Of a stretch of 64,000 nt of DNA, positions 34,358 through 42,722 are shown piece after piece. This DNA is from Streptomyces profundus (lineage in GTDB: Bacteria; Actinomycetota; Actinomycetes; Streptomycetales; Streptomycetaceae). Position 1 is the first letter of the stretch, and every line of letters starts with the position of its first letter. The notes under the pieces are model-generated. The model worked only from the letters and a program-made list of their open reading frames with translations, was not told the origin of the DNA and ran no database searches. Both the position numbers and the translations under genes were made by a program. The stretch is taken from NCBI RefSeq assembly GCF_020740535.1, contig NZ_CP082362.1, positions 4,214,501-4,278,500 of the forward strand. The letters are read 5' to 3'.

Positions 34358-35401
34358 TCACTGGCCGAGCAACGTCGTTTCGACATCGTCCAGGATCAGC
34401 TGGTTGGCCTGCGGCGATCCGCAGTTGAACCACCAGTCCGTGGAGACGACCGCCGTGTCGCCGCGCTCGACGGCGCCGAGGCGCTCCCAGAGCGGCTGGG
34501 CCGAGACGGTGTCGAACGCGGCCTCGGCGTCCTCCGGATTGCTGCCGGCGGCGCCGATCAGGTAGAAGACGAAGCTGGAGTCCGCCTGGGTCAGCTGCTC
34601 GGCGCCGACCTGGAGCGCGTTCTCCCCCTCCGGGGTCTCGTCGGCGCCCTGGAGGGTGAAGCCCAGGTCGCCCAGGACGCGGGTGGAGCAGTGGTCGGTG
34701 TAGACGCGGATGTCCTCGACCGAGCGGAACTGGAGCACGGTGACCGGCTCGTCGGTGACCCCGGTGTCCGCCAGCCGCGCCGCCATCTCCTCGGTACGGG
34801 CCGCGTAGTCGGCCAGCGCCACCTCGACCGCCTCCGAGATGCCCATCGCGTCGGCGGCGAGCCGGACCGTCTCCTCCCAGTTGGCGTGGTCGAGCGGCAG
34901 CGCGACGGTCGGGGCGATGGCGGACAGCTCGTCGTGGACGGGCTCGACGAACGACTCGACGCCCACGATCAGATCCGGCTCCAGCGCGTGGATGCCGGCG
35001 ATGTCCAACTCGGTGAACCAGCCGACGTTCTCGGTGCCCTCGACCCGCGCCGCGTTGACGAACGGCGGGTGCGGGTCGCCGAACGGGAGGTGCGAGGTGC
35101 CGACGATCTCGACGTCGCCGAGGGCCGCCGTGGGAAGCGAGAAGTAGGGGTCGAGCGCGACGACCCTGGTCGGCTGGGCCGGCACGTCCTCGGCGACGCC
35201 AAGGGCGTGCTCGATGTCCCGCACCGACGACGAGGCGTCGTCCGAGGAGCCCTCCGCGGTGGTGTCGGTGTCGGAGCCGTTGTCGTCGTCGGAGCCCGAG
35301 CAGCCGGCGGCGCCCAGCAGGGCCAGGAAGGAGAGGCCGACGACCAGCCGGCGGGCGCGGCGGCCTCCGGACGGTCGGGACGGGGTGGCGGCACTGGACA
35401 T
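34358..35401 (-). CDS. Iron-siderophore ABC transporter substrate-binding lipoprotein
   Basis: The 347-aa lipoprotein has a signal with basic GGRRARR, hydrophobic LVVGLSFLALLG and lipobox AAGC (Cys34), then an Asp/Ser-rich linker. The FepB/FhuD-type fold shows VVALDPYFSLPTAALG, PDLIVGVESFVEP and NQLILDDVETTL. It captures a ferric siderophore outside the membrane. ATG 35401 follows AAGGAG. The four transporter genes run in the order permease, permease, ATPase, binding protein. Confidence 0.93.
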   Translation of the reverse strand: MSSAATPSRPSGGRRARRLVVGLSFLALLGAAGCSGSDDDNGSDTDTTAEGSSDDASSSVRDIEHALGVAEDVPAQPTRVVALDPYFSLPTAALGDVEIVGTSHLPFGDPHPPFVNAARVEGTENVGWFTELDIAGIHALEPDLIVGVESFVEPVHDELSAIAPTVALPLDHANWEETVRLAADAMGISEAVEVALADYAARTEEMAARLADTGVTDEPVTVLQFRSVEDIRVYTDHCSTRVLGDLGFTLQGADETPEGENALQVGAEQLTQADSSFVFYLIGAAGSNPEDAEAAFDTVSAQPLWERLGAVERGDTAVVSTDWWFNCGSPQANQLILDDVETTLLGQ

Positions 35402-35444
35402 GGGTTCTCCTTGGTCGTAGGGGGACGGAAGGGGGGCGCGGCCG

Positions 35445-36278
35445 TCACGAGAGCTCCTCGACGGCGCCGGCGGCGTCGCCGGGCACGGTCCGGCCGGGTC
35501 GGCGGCGTTCGGGTACGAACAGCGGGCGGCCGGTCACCGGATCGGTCAGGATGCGACAGTCCAGGTCGAAGACCGTTTGGACGAAGTCCTCGGTGACCAC
35601 GGTCTCGGGAGCACCCTCGGCCAGCACCTGGCCGTCCCGCAGCGCCACCAGGTGGTGGGCGTGCCGGCACGCCTGGTTGAGGTCGTGCAGCACGACCACG
35701 ATGGTGCGGTCGCCCCGGTCGTGCAGCTCTTCGAGCAGCTCCATGATCTCCACCTGGTACGCCACGTCCAGATAGGTGGTGGGCTCGTCCAGCAGCAGCA
35801 CATCGGTCTCCTGCGCGATCGCCATGGCGATCCACACCCGCTGCCGCTGGCCGCCGGACAGCTCGTCCACATAGCGCCCGCGCAGCGATTCGGCGCCGGT
35901 GTCGCGCAGCGCCCCGGCCACCGCCGCCTCGTCCCGCTCCGACCACTGCGCCAGCCAACTCTGGTGCGGATAGCGGCCCCTGGCCACCAGGTCCTCCACC
36001 AGCAGCCCGGTGGGCGTCGCCGGGCTCTGCGCCAGCAGGCCGACCTGACGGGCCAGTTCCTTGGGCGGCAGCCGCCAGATGGAGCGTCCGTCGAGCAGGA
36101 CCGTGCCGGCGGTCGGGCGCTGGAGCCGTGCGAGCGCCCGCAGCAGGGTCGACTTGCCACAGCCGTTGGGGCCGACGAGCGCCGTGATACGACCCGGCGG
36201 GATCGTCAGGTCGAGACCGTCGATCACCGGCGCGCCCTCGTAGGCGACGCTCGCCTCACGCACCTCAAGCAGGCCCAT
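35445..36278 (-). CDS. Iron-siderophore ABC transporter ATP-binding protein
   Basis: The 277-aa FepC-type ATPase has Walker A GPNGCGKST, Q-loop LLAQSP, signature LSGGQRQRVWIAMAIAQ, Walker B LLLDEPTTYLD and H-loop VVLHDLNQACRHA. It energises the FecCD permease pair. ATG 36278 lies 2 nt after the permease stop, with GAGGTGG as RBS, so translation is coupled. Confidence 0.95.
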   Translation of the reverse strand: MGLLEVREASVAYEGAPVIDGLDLTIPPGRITALVGPNGCGKSTLLRALARLQRPTAGTVLLDGRSIWRLPPKELARQVGLLAQSPATPTGLLVEDLVARGRYPHQSWLAQWSERDEAAVAGALRDTGAESLRGRYVDELSGGQRQRVWIAMAIAQETDVLLLDEPTTYLDVAYQVEIMELLEELHDRGDRTIVVVLHDLNQACRHAHHLVALRDGQVLAEGAPETVVTEDFVQTVFDLDCRILTDPVTGRPLFVPERRRPGRTVPGDAAGAVEELS

Positions 36279-36279
36279 G

Positions 36280-37326
36280 TCAGGCCACCTCCCCATGGCG
36301 GTTGGCTCGGATCAGCAGATAGAGGAAGTAGGGGCCGCCCAGCAGCGGGGTGACCACGCCCAGCGGAAGGGTCACCGGGAAGGCGTGTTGGGCGATCAGG
36401 TCGGAGCCCAGCACCAGCGCCGCGCCGACCGCCATGGCCACCGGCAGCACCTCGGGGGTGTCCGCCCGGCACAGCCGCCGCGCCAGATGCGGCGCCAGAA
36501 AGGCCACAAAGGCGATCGGCCCGCAGACCGCCACCGCCCCCGCGGCCAGCAGCGTCGCGGTGACCAGCGCCGCGGCCCGGGTGGCGGTGGTCCGCACCCC
36601 GACGGAACGGGCCGCCTCCTCGCCGAGGCGGAGCGCCACCAGCGGCCGGCGCAGCGCCAGCGCGAGCGGCACCAGCAGGGCCAGCGTGACGCCGAGGAAG
36701 AGCGCCCGGTCGGAGTCAGCCCCGTAGAGCGAGCCGATCATCCACACCGTGGCGGCCTGCACCTGCTCGATATCGCCCTGGACCAGGGTGAAGGCGACGC
36801 CAGCCCGGCACAGCGCGTCGACGCCGATCCCGACCAGCACCAGACGGTAGGGCGACAGGCCACGGCCACGCGAGCAGAGCACCACCAGCAGCGCGGCGAG
36901 CAGCGCGCCGAGGAAGGCGCCATAGGGCAGGCTTGACCAGGAGCCGCCGAAGAGCACGAGGAAGCCCACCGCGACCAGGGCCGCGCCGCTGTTGACGCCG
37001 AGGATGTCGGGGGAGACCAGCGGATTGCGGGCGAAGCTCTGGAAGAGCGCCCCCGAGAGCCCCAGGGCCGCGCCGACCGCCAGCGCGCAGAGCACCCGGG
37101 GCAGCACGAACTCCCAGACCACCAGCCGCTCCCCGGCGTCGCCGCCGCCGGTCAGCGTGCGCACCACATCGCCCAGGTCGAGGCGCGGCGCGCCCAGCGT
37201 CACCCCGTACAGGGCGGTCAGGCAGAGCAGCGGCACGGCGCAGCCGACGACCAGCAGCGCCCTGGGGCGGAGCCGGCGGGAGAGGCCCCCCGCGCGGCCG
37301 AGACGCAGAACGAGCGGACGGTTCAT
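36280..37326 (-). CDS. FecCD-family iron-siderophore permease (second)
   Basis: The 348-aa permease has about nine to ten helices and the FecCD motifs LPRVLCALAVGAALGLSGAL, FARNPLVSPDILGVNSGAA and GPIAFVAFLAPHLARRL. With the upstream permease it forms the FepD/FepG-type heterodimer. It starts 19 bp after the previous gene. Confidence 0.95.
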   Translation of the reverse strand: MNRPLVLRLGRAGGLSRRLRPRALLVVGCAVPLLCLTALYGVTLGAPRLDLGDVVRTLTGGGDAGERLVVWEFVLPRVLCALAVGAALGLSGALFQSFARNPLVSPDILGVNSGAALVAVGFLVLFGGSWSSLPYGAFLGALLAALLVVLCSRGRGLSPYRLVLVGIGVDALCRAGVAFTLVQGDIEQVQAATVWMIGSLYGADSDRALFLGVTLALLVPLALALRRPLVALRLGEEAARSVGVRTTATRAAALVTATLLAAGAVAVCGPIAFVAFLAPHLARRLCRADTPEVLPVAMAVGAALVLGSDLIAQHAFPVTLPLGVVTPLLGGPYFLYLLIRANRHGEVA

Positions 37327-37345
37327 CGCTTCACCTCTCCATCCG

Positions 37346-38467
37346 TCAGGTCGCCACCAGGCGGCGGCGCCGGGCGAGAAGCAGGAAGACCGGGGCGCCG
37401 ACCACCGCCGTGCAGACGCCGACGAGGATCTCCCGGGGGGCCAGCAGCGACCGCGCGACGATGTCGGCGGCCACCATCAGGGCCGCGCCGTAGAGCGCGC
37501 AGTAGGCGAGCAGCCAGCGGTAGTCGTTGCCGGTGACCAGCCGCGCCATGTGCGGCACCACCAGGCCGACGAACGCGATCGGGCCGGCCAGGGCGACCGC
37601 GCCGCCGGCCAGCAGCACCACGGCCACCGCCAGCAGCAGCCGCAGCCGCGCCACCCGCAGGCCCAGCGCCCGCGCCTGGTCCTCACCGAGCACCAACACG
37701 TTCACCGCGCGGGCCGCGCCGGCGGCGATCACCAGACCCAGCAGCACATGGGGCAGGACCGGCCAGAGCACATCGAGGCCGCGCCCCGCGAGGGAGCCGA
37801 CCATCCAGAACCGCATCTGGTCCAGGCTCCGTTGGTCGAGCACCAGGATCGTCGAGGTCACCGAGGAGAAGAGCGCGGCCAGCACCGCGCCCGCCAGGGT
37901 GACCTTGACCGGCGTCATGCCGCCCGCCCCGGCGGCGCCGACGGCGTAGACCGCGACGGCGGCCAACGCCGCGCCGCCGAACGCGAACCACACATAGCCG
38001 GCGGGGGTGGCGACGCCGAACGCCAGGATGGCGGTCACCACCGCCAGACAGGCGCCGGCGTTCACCCCGAGGATGCCGGGGTCGGCCAGCGGGTTGCGGG
38101 TGACGGCCTGCATCAGCGCCCCGGCCGTGGCCAGCGCGGCGCCCACGGTCATCGCGAGGGCGAGGCGGGGCAGCCGGATGCCGCTGACCCGCGCGTGCTG
38201 GACGGTGTCCTCGGCGCCGGCCAGCGCCTGCCAGACGGTGCCGGGGCCGATGAACTCGCTGCCCACCATCAGGCCGCAGGCCAGCAGGGCCGGTAGCAGC
38301 AGCAGCCCGAGGAGCAGGCCGATGACGCGGGCACTTCGCGTCGGTGGGGTTCTTCGCGTCGGTGGGGTTCTTCGCGGACTTCGCGTTTGGAGAGTCTTCT
38401 CAGCGGCTGCCGTCTGGGCGGGGCGCGCCGGCCGCGCCGGCATGTCGCGATCCCCCACAGCGCACAT
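37346..38467 (-). CDS. FecCD-family iron-siderophore permease (first)
   Basis: The 373-aa permease has motifs IRLPRLALAMTVGAALATAG, TRNPLADPGILGVNAGA and GPIAFVGLVVPHMARLV. The cytoplasmic N-terminus is unusually long (about 45 residues) and includes a duplicated 18-bp unit giving RRTPPT twice. ATG 38467 follows GGGGGGA; ATG 38443 with GGGGGA is an equal alternative. It is the first gene of the operon, 28 bp after an iron box. Confidence 0.94.
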   Translation of the reverse strand: MCAVGDRDMPARPARPAQTAAAEKTLQTRSPRRTPPTRRTPPTRSARVIGLLLGLLLLPALLACGLMVGSEFIGPGTVWQALAGAEDTVQHARVSGIRLPRLALAMTVGAALATAGALMQAVTRNPLADPGILGVNAGACLAVVTAILAFGVATPAGYVWFAFGGAALAAVAVYAVGAAGAGGMTPVKVTLAGAVLAALFSSVTSTILVLDQRSLDQMRFWMVGSLAGRGLDVLWPVLPHVLLGLVIAAGAARAVNVLVLGEDQARALGLRVARLRLLLAVAVVLLAGGAVALAGPIAFVGLVVPHMARLVTGNDYRWLLAYCALYGAALMVAADIVARSLLAPREILVGVCTAVVGAPVFLLLARRRRLVAT

Positions 38468-38495
38468 GCGCTAGTCCCCCCGGTTGAAACAGAGT

Positions 38496-38514
38496 TAAGG
38501 CAAGGCTTACCTTA
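38496..38514 (-). promoter_or_regulatory. Iron box (DmdR/IdeR-type operator) of siderophore uptake operon
   Basis: TAAGGCAAGGCTTACCTTA is a near-perfect palindrome that fits the actinobacterial iron-box consensus at most positions and extends one base further at each end. It lies 28 bp before the first permease start. Confidence 0.87.
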
Positions 38515-38620
38515 ACGGCTCCGCCGGGGTGTCGCAGCGCCGGTGCTTCGCGTAAGTGAACAACCGGTGAGGGGGTTTGGGGCGGAGTGCCCAGGCTGCC
38601 GGGTTTTCGTCGCGCGGGCC

Positions 38621-38947
38621 TCAGACGTGGAACGCCGCCAACACCGCCAGCGCCTCGGCCAGTTCGCGCCGGGCGCGGCCCTCGTCCGGCGCCTGCTGGA
38701 TGGCGCGGGCGAGATCGTGGCCCGTCACCGCGATCTGGTCGCCCACCGCCCACGGGCCGGCGTCGGGGACGCGCCGGGTTCCGCCGTAGGGGCGCTCCAG
38801 CAGCTGGGCCCTGCGGGTGAGTTCGTCGGCCAGCGCCCGGCCCTCGGCCGCCGCGCCGCGCCGCAGGCGGCTCTCCGGCAGCCGCCGCACCCGCTCGACG
38901 GCCCGCTCCAGCGCCGCTTCCAGCTGGCCCGTGTCCACCGTGGTCAT
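38621..38947 (-). CDS. Hypothetical protein (108 aa, helical)
   Basis: The product is mostly helical and charged: TTVDTGQLEAALERAVERVRR, then RGAAAEGRALADELTRRAQLLE, then VGDQIAVTGHDLARAIQQAPD. It has no membrane helix or signal. ATG 38947 follows GGGGAAGCG. It lies in the same direction as the next hypothetical gene (39000-39926), 52 bp apart, and probably shares its transcript. I do not recognise a family. Confidence 0.65.
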   Translation of the reverse strand: MTTVDTGQLEAALERAVERVRRLPESRLRRGAAAEGRALADELTRRAQLLERPYGGTRRVPDAGPWAVGDQIAVTGHDLARAIQQAPDEGRARRELAEALAVLAAFHV

Positions 38948-38999
38948 GATCGCTTCCCCGCCCTCGTGGGGTCGGAGCATCCCACGAGCCGGGCCCCCG

Positions 39000-39926
39000 T
39001 CAGTCGCCGGCCTTGGACGAGGCCACCACGCGGTCGGCCAGCAGGTAGACGTTCTCCTCGTCGCCGCAGGAGAACGTCAGCGTGTAGGCGCCCGAGACGG
39101 CGGAGCCGCCCATCAGCACCGGGGGTTCGCCGCAGCGCAGGGATTCGGCCAGCCGTTCGGCGGCCTCCTGGTGGCTGGGGCTGAGGCAGAGCGTGGTGCC
39201 GTCGGCGAAGAGGAACACGTCCAACGTGCCCAGCGGCCCGGGACGCACATCGGTCAGCGGGACGCGGGACTCGGCGAGCCGGGAGAGCCGGTCGGCCGTG
39301 TACCCCGGATCGTGGGGGCGCGGACGCCCACCCGACGCGGAGCGGTCCACGGGCTCCCCCGAGAGCGTGAAGCCGGGGTGCGAGGGGTGCCGGCGGCGGG
39401 CGGCGGCCAGCTCGGGCGACTCCTCGCCGTCCTGGTCGCGCGGCGACTGCGGCGGCGGCTCGACGAGGCCCTCCCCGGCGTCCAGGGGTCCCTCGTCCTC
39501 CTGGCGCGGGATGAAGACGGCGCCCTCGCCGGCGTTCGGCGGCAGCGCGGAGTCGCTCAGCAGATAGCGCTCCAGCAGCGCGTCCAGCAGCTCCTCGTCC
39601 GCGTCGGCCACCACATAGCTCAGGCCCCGGCCGGCCAGCAGCGACCCCGGGCCCTGATCCTCCTTGGCGTCCTGCTCGGCCCAGTACGCCCGGGCCTCGG
39701 CCAGCTCGCGCTCCCGCTCGTCGGCCAGCGCCCTGGCGACGGCACCCCGGATCTGCTCGGGTGGCAACTCCGCTCTCGCCTCCGGCACCCCGGCCTGGCC
39801 GACGGCCACTTCGGAGCGCAGCTCGGCCACCTCCTCGCGCAGCGCGCGCACGGTGTACAGGGCCAGGGCGCCCAGGGCTACGGCGGTGCCTGAGGTCACC
39901 AGCAGGATGACGGATATGGCGCTCAC
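39000..39926 (-). CDS. Hypothetical membrane-anchored protein (308 aa)
   Basis: GTG 39926 with GGGAGCGAG upstream gives SAISVILLVTSGTAVALGAL, a single N-terminal helix. A coiled-coil segment (LREEVAELRSEVAVGQ; DERERELAEARAYWAEQDAK) and a disordered Pro/Asp/Glu-rich middle follow. A globular C-terminal domain comes last (VFLFADGTTLCLSP; GGSAVSGAYTLTFSCGDEENVYLLADRVV). The cytoplasmic domain follows the anchor. I recall an unnamed membrane protein at this position next to the thiolase in Streptomyces. Function is unknown. Confidence 0.75.
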   Translation of the reverse strand: MSAISVILLVTSGTAVALGALALYTVRALREEVAELRSEVAVGQAGVPEARAELPPEQIRGAVARALADERERELAEARAYWAEQDAKEDQGPGSLLAGRGLSYVVADADEELLDALLERYLLSDSALPPNAGEGAVFIPRQEDEGPLDAGEGLVEPPPQSPRDQDGEESPELAAARRRHPSHPGFTLSGEPVDRSASGGRPRPHDPGYTADRLSRLAESRVPLTDVRPGPLGTLDVFLFADGTTLCLSPSHQEAAERLAESLRCGEPPVLMGGSAVSGAYTLTFSCGDEENVYLLADRVVASSKAGD

Positions 39927-40107
39927 GGACTCGCTCCCAGTGCTGTTGGTCCCTGACTTCTTATCCCAGGTTTCCGGGGCGCGGACACGGCGTGCAGTGC
40001 AAAACGTCATGAAGTGGACAGGTATTTGGTCCTTTACGCGCCCCCCTGAAGTCCCTGACCTGCGATTCCATCGCGTGGACCGGCGTGGATCACATCCCGG
40101 GCCCGCT

Positions 40108-40130
40108 TCGGTATCGCCCGGATATACCGA
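40108..40130. terminator. Inverted repeat downstream of thiolase gene
   Basis: TCGGTAT-N9-ATACCGA is a perfect 7-bp inverted repeat, 63 bp past the thiolase stop and 180 bp upstream of the membrane protein gene. It could be a terminator or an operator. Confidence 0.35.
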
Positions 40131-40192
40131 CCGGCGGACGCCCTTACGCCGGCGTGCGCCCCCCGGCGGAGTGCTCTGGAGGGGCGCCTGGG

Positions 40193-41401
40193 TCAGCTGA
40201 GGCGCTCCAGCACCATGGCCATGCCCTGCCCGCCCCCCACGCACATGGTCTCAAGACCGAACTGCTTGTCGTGCCAGCTCAGCGAGTTGATCAACGTGGA
40301 GGTGATCCGGGCGCCCGTCATGCCGAACGGGTGGCCGACGGCGATGGCGCCACCGTTCACGTTGAGCCGGTCGATGTCGATGCCGAGCTCGCGGTAGGAG
40401 GGGATCACCTGCGCGGCGAACGCCTCGTTGATCTCCACCAGATCGATGTCGTCGACCGTCAGCCCGGCGTTGGCCAGCGCGCGTCGGGACGCCTCGACCG
40501 GCCCAAGACCCATGATCTCGGGCGAGAGCCCGGAGACGCCCGTGGCGACCACCCGGGCCAGCGGTGTGATGCCCAGCTCCCTGGCCCTGGTGTCGGACAT
40601 CACCACCAGGGCCGCCGCCCCGTCGTTCAGCGGGCAGCAGTTGCCGGCCGTGACCAGGCCGTCCGGGCGGAAGACGGGCCGCAGCGCGGCGACCGCGTCC
40701 AGCGTGACCCCGGCGCGCGGGCCGTCGTCCGCGCTGACCACCGTGCCGTCCGGGGTGGTGACCGGGGTGATCTCCCGCTGCCAGAAGCCGTCGGCGATGG
40801 CGCGCTCGGCGAGGTTCTGCGAGCGCACCCCGAAGGCGTCCATCTCGGCGCGGCTGATCCCCTTGTGGCGGGCGAGGTTCTCCGCCGTCTGCCCCATCGC
40901 GACGTAGACGTCGGGCAGTTGGCCGTCCTCGCGCGGATCGTGCCAGCCCTCGCCGCCGTGCTCGGCGCGCCGCGCGGTGCGGGCCTCGGCCTCGGCGAAG
41001 AGCGGGTTGTGCGTCTCGGGAGCCTCCCTGACCAGCCGGGAGACCGTCTCGACGCCGGCCGAGACGAAGACGTCGCCCTCGCCGGCCCGGATCGCGTGCA
41101 TCGCCATCCGGGTGGTCTGGAGCGAGGAGGCGCAGTAGCGGGTGATGGTGCAGCCGGGCAGCCGGTCGAGCCCGAGCTGGACGGCCACCACCCGGCCGAG
41201 GTTGCTTCCCTGCTCGCCGGAGGGGGTGCCGCAGCCGAGCATCAGATCGTCGATATCGGCCGGATCCAGCTGGGGCACCTGATCCAGCGCGGCGCGCACC
41301 ACCTGCGCCGTCAGGTCATCCGGGCGCAACTCCTTGAGCGAGCCCTTGGCCGCGCGTCCGATGGGCGAGCGGGCCGCTGAGACGATGACTGCTTCGGGCA
41401 C
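40193..41401 (-). CDS. Acetyl-CoA C-acyltransferase (thiolase)
   Basis: The 402-aa thiolase has nucleophile C90 (ITRYCASSLQT), H357 (GGAIAVGHPFGMTGAR) and acid/base C387 (METMCVGGGQGMAM region, here LETMCVGGGQG). It catalyses thiolytic cleavage in beta-oxidation or condensation of acyl-CoAs; the degradative or biosynthetic direction cannot be told. GTG 41401 follows GGAGGAAGCC. A TACC-N4-GGTA palindrome lies over its presumed promoter. Confidence 0.95.
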   Translation of the reverse strand: MPEAVIVSAARSPIGRAAKGSLKELRPDDLTAQVVRAALDQVPQLDPADIDDLMLGCGTPSGEQGSNLGRVVAVQLGLDRLPGCTITRYCASSLQTTRMAMHAIRAGEGDVFVSAGVETVSRLVREAPETHNPLFAEAEARTARRAEHGGEGWHDPREDGQLPDVYVAMGQTAENLARHKGISRAEMDAFGVRSQNLAERAIADGFWQREITPVTTPDGTVVSADDGPRAGVTLDAVAALRPVFRPDGLVTAGNCCPLNDGAAALVVMSDTRARELGITPLARVVATGVSGLSPEIMGLGPVEASRRALANAGLTVDDIDLVEINEAFAAQVIPSYRELGIDIDRLNVNGGAIAVGHPFGMTGARITSTLINSLSWHDKQFGLETMCVGGGQGMAMVLERLS

Positions 41402-41481
41402 GGCTTCCTCCGGGGACGGACCGTCCTCCGCGGGACGGTGTGGCGAGACGGGCGGGTGCCGGTGTGGCGCGCCCTCCCCCG

Positions 41482-41497
41482 AAGTTACCCGCAGGTA
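41482..41497 (-). promoter_or_regulatory. Candidate promoter/operator of the thiolase gene
   Basis: TACC-TGCG-GGTA (41486-41497) is a palindrome overlapping a -10-like TAACTT on the minus strand (41482-41487). It sits in the 105-bp gap before the thiolase gene. The regulator is unknown. Confidence 0.35.
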
Positions 41498-41506
41498 GTC
41501 GCCCTG

Positions 41507-42589
41507 TCACGGGCTCGCCTGCCGGCTCCGTCCCGTCCCGCGCGCCCGCGACGCCGTCTCGCTCGCCCCACCGGGCTCCCGCACGCCCTCGGGCGCCTCC
41601 TGGGGCAGCGCGCGCCGGCGGTGGCGCTTGAGGAGCGCCCAGGGCGCGCGTCGGTTGCCGCGCTCCGCCGAGCTGACCTCCGTGCCCCCTTCGAGCACCG
41701 CGCGCGCCGCCGCCCGATCCACCGGGAGCAGCCGCTCGCGGCGCGGCAGCCCCGGGCGCCGCTCCTCCGGCCAGACGCCCAACGCGGCGCAGAGCGTGGG
41801 CAGTACGGCCATAGCCGCGGTGGCGTAGCCGGCCGCCGACGGGTGGTAGCGGTCCGGGCCGAACAACTCGCGCGGATAGGCGGCGAACTCGGGGCCCAGC
41901 AGCGTGCCCAGCGAGACCGTGCGCCCTCCGAGCTCCACCACCGCGATGGTCTGGGCCGCGGCCAACTGCCGGCAGAGCCGCCGGGCCACCCAGCGCAACG
42001 GCTGCCCGACCGGCTCGACCGAACCCAGATCCGGGCAGGTGCCCACCACCACCTGACAGCCGGCGGTGCGCAACCGGGAGACCGCGTCGGAGAGATGGCG
42101 CACCGACTGCGCCGGCGAGACCCGCCCGGTGATGTCGTTGGCGCCGATCATCACCACGCTCACATCCGGCACCGGGGCCCGCCCCGGCTCCGTGAGCAGC
42201 AGCGACACCTGACGCTCCAGATCGTGGGACCTGGCCCCGGAGAGCGCCACGCTGTGCAGTTCGACCGGACGCTCGGAGACGGCGGCCAGGCCCGAGGCCA
42301 ACAGCGCCCCCGGCGTCTGGCGCGCCTGGTCGACGCCGAGCCCGGCGGCCGTGGAGTCGCCCAGGATGGCCAGCCGCCAGGGCACGCCGTTCGACGGGGC
42401 GAAGGCCGTGCCGTACACGCCGTCGGCCACCGGCGGTTCGTCGCTGCCGGCTCCGTCGACCACCTGCCGCCTGGCGTACCGCGCCTCGGTGAGCAGCAGC
42501 CCCACGGCCGCGCCCCCCAGCAGGCTGATGCCGCCGCCCCCGTAGGCCGCAGCCGTCGCGATTCTTCGTGCCACCCGCGCCCTGGACAT
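41507..42589 (-). CDS. SGNH/GDSL-family hydrolase, membrane-anchored
   Basis: The 360-aa protein has an N-terminal hydrophobic segment (GGGGISLLGGAAVGLLLTEA) after a basic stretch, so the catalytic domain is outside the cell or membrane-bound. SGNH blocks are WRLAILGDSTAAGLG (Ser), VMIGANDITG (Asn) and DRYHPSAAGYA (Asp and His). The C-terminal 80 residues are basic and disordered. ATG 42589 is chosen; upstream sequence is unlikely to be coding. Substrate (lipid ester, carbohydrate ester) is unknown. Confidence 0.88.
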   Translation of the reverse strand: MSRARVARRIATAAAYGGGGISLLGGAAVGLLLTEARYARRQVVDGAGSDEPPVADGVYGTAFAPSNGVPWRLAILGDSTAAGLGVDQARQTPGALLASGLAAVSERPVELHSVALSGARSHDLERQVSLLLTEPGRAPVPDVSVVMIGANDITGRVSPAQSVRHLSDAVSRLRTAGCQVVVGTCPDLGSVEPVGQPLRWVARRLCRQLAAAQTIAVVELGGRTVSLGTLLGPEFAAYPRELFGPDRYHPSAAGYATAAMAVLPTLCAALGVWPEERRPGLPRRERLLPVDRAAARAVLEGGTEVSSAERGNRRAPWALLKRHRRRALPQEAPEGVREPGGASETASRARGTGRSRQASP

Positions 42590-42722
42590 TCCTGGCAACT
42601 GCCTCTCGTCGTCGCACCCCGTCACTTGTGTGGTGCCCAACACGACCCGCCGCGCAACGCAATAGGGTGCTGTTCCATCGCCGTCAACAGCGGAAGAACC
42701 CCCCTGATATGCGGAGACCCAG

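Noticed and set aside
38335..38385. Short repeat as a possible regulatory element
   Set aside because: It lies within the permease coding sequence and simply encodes RRTPPT twice.
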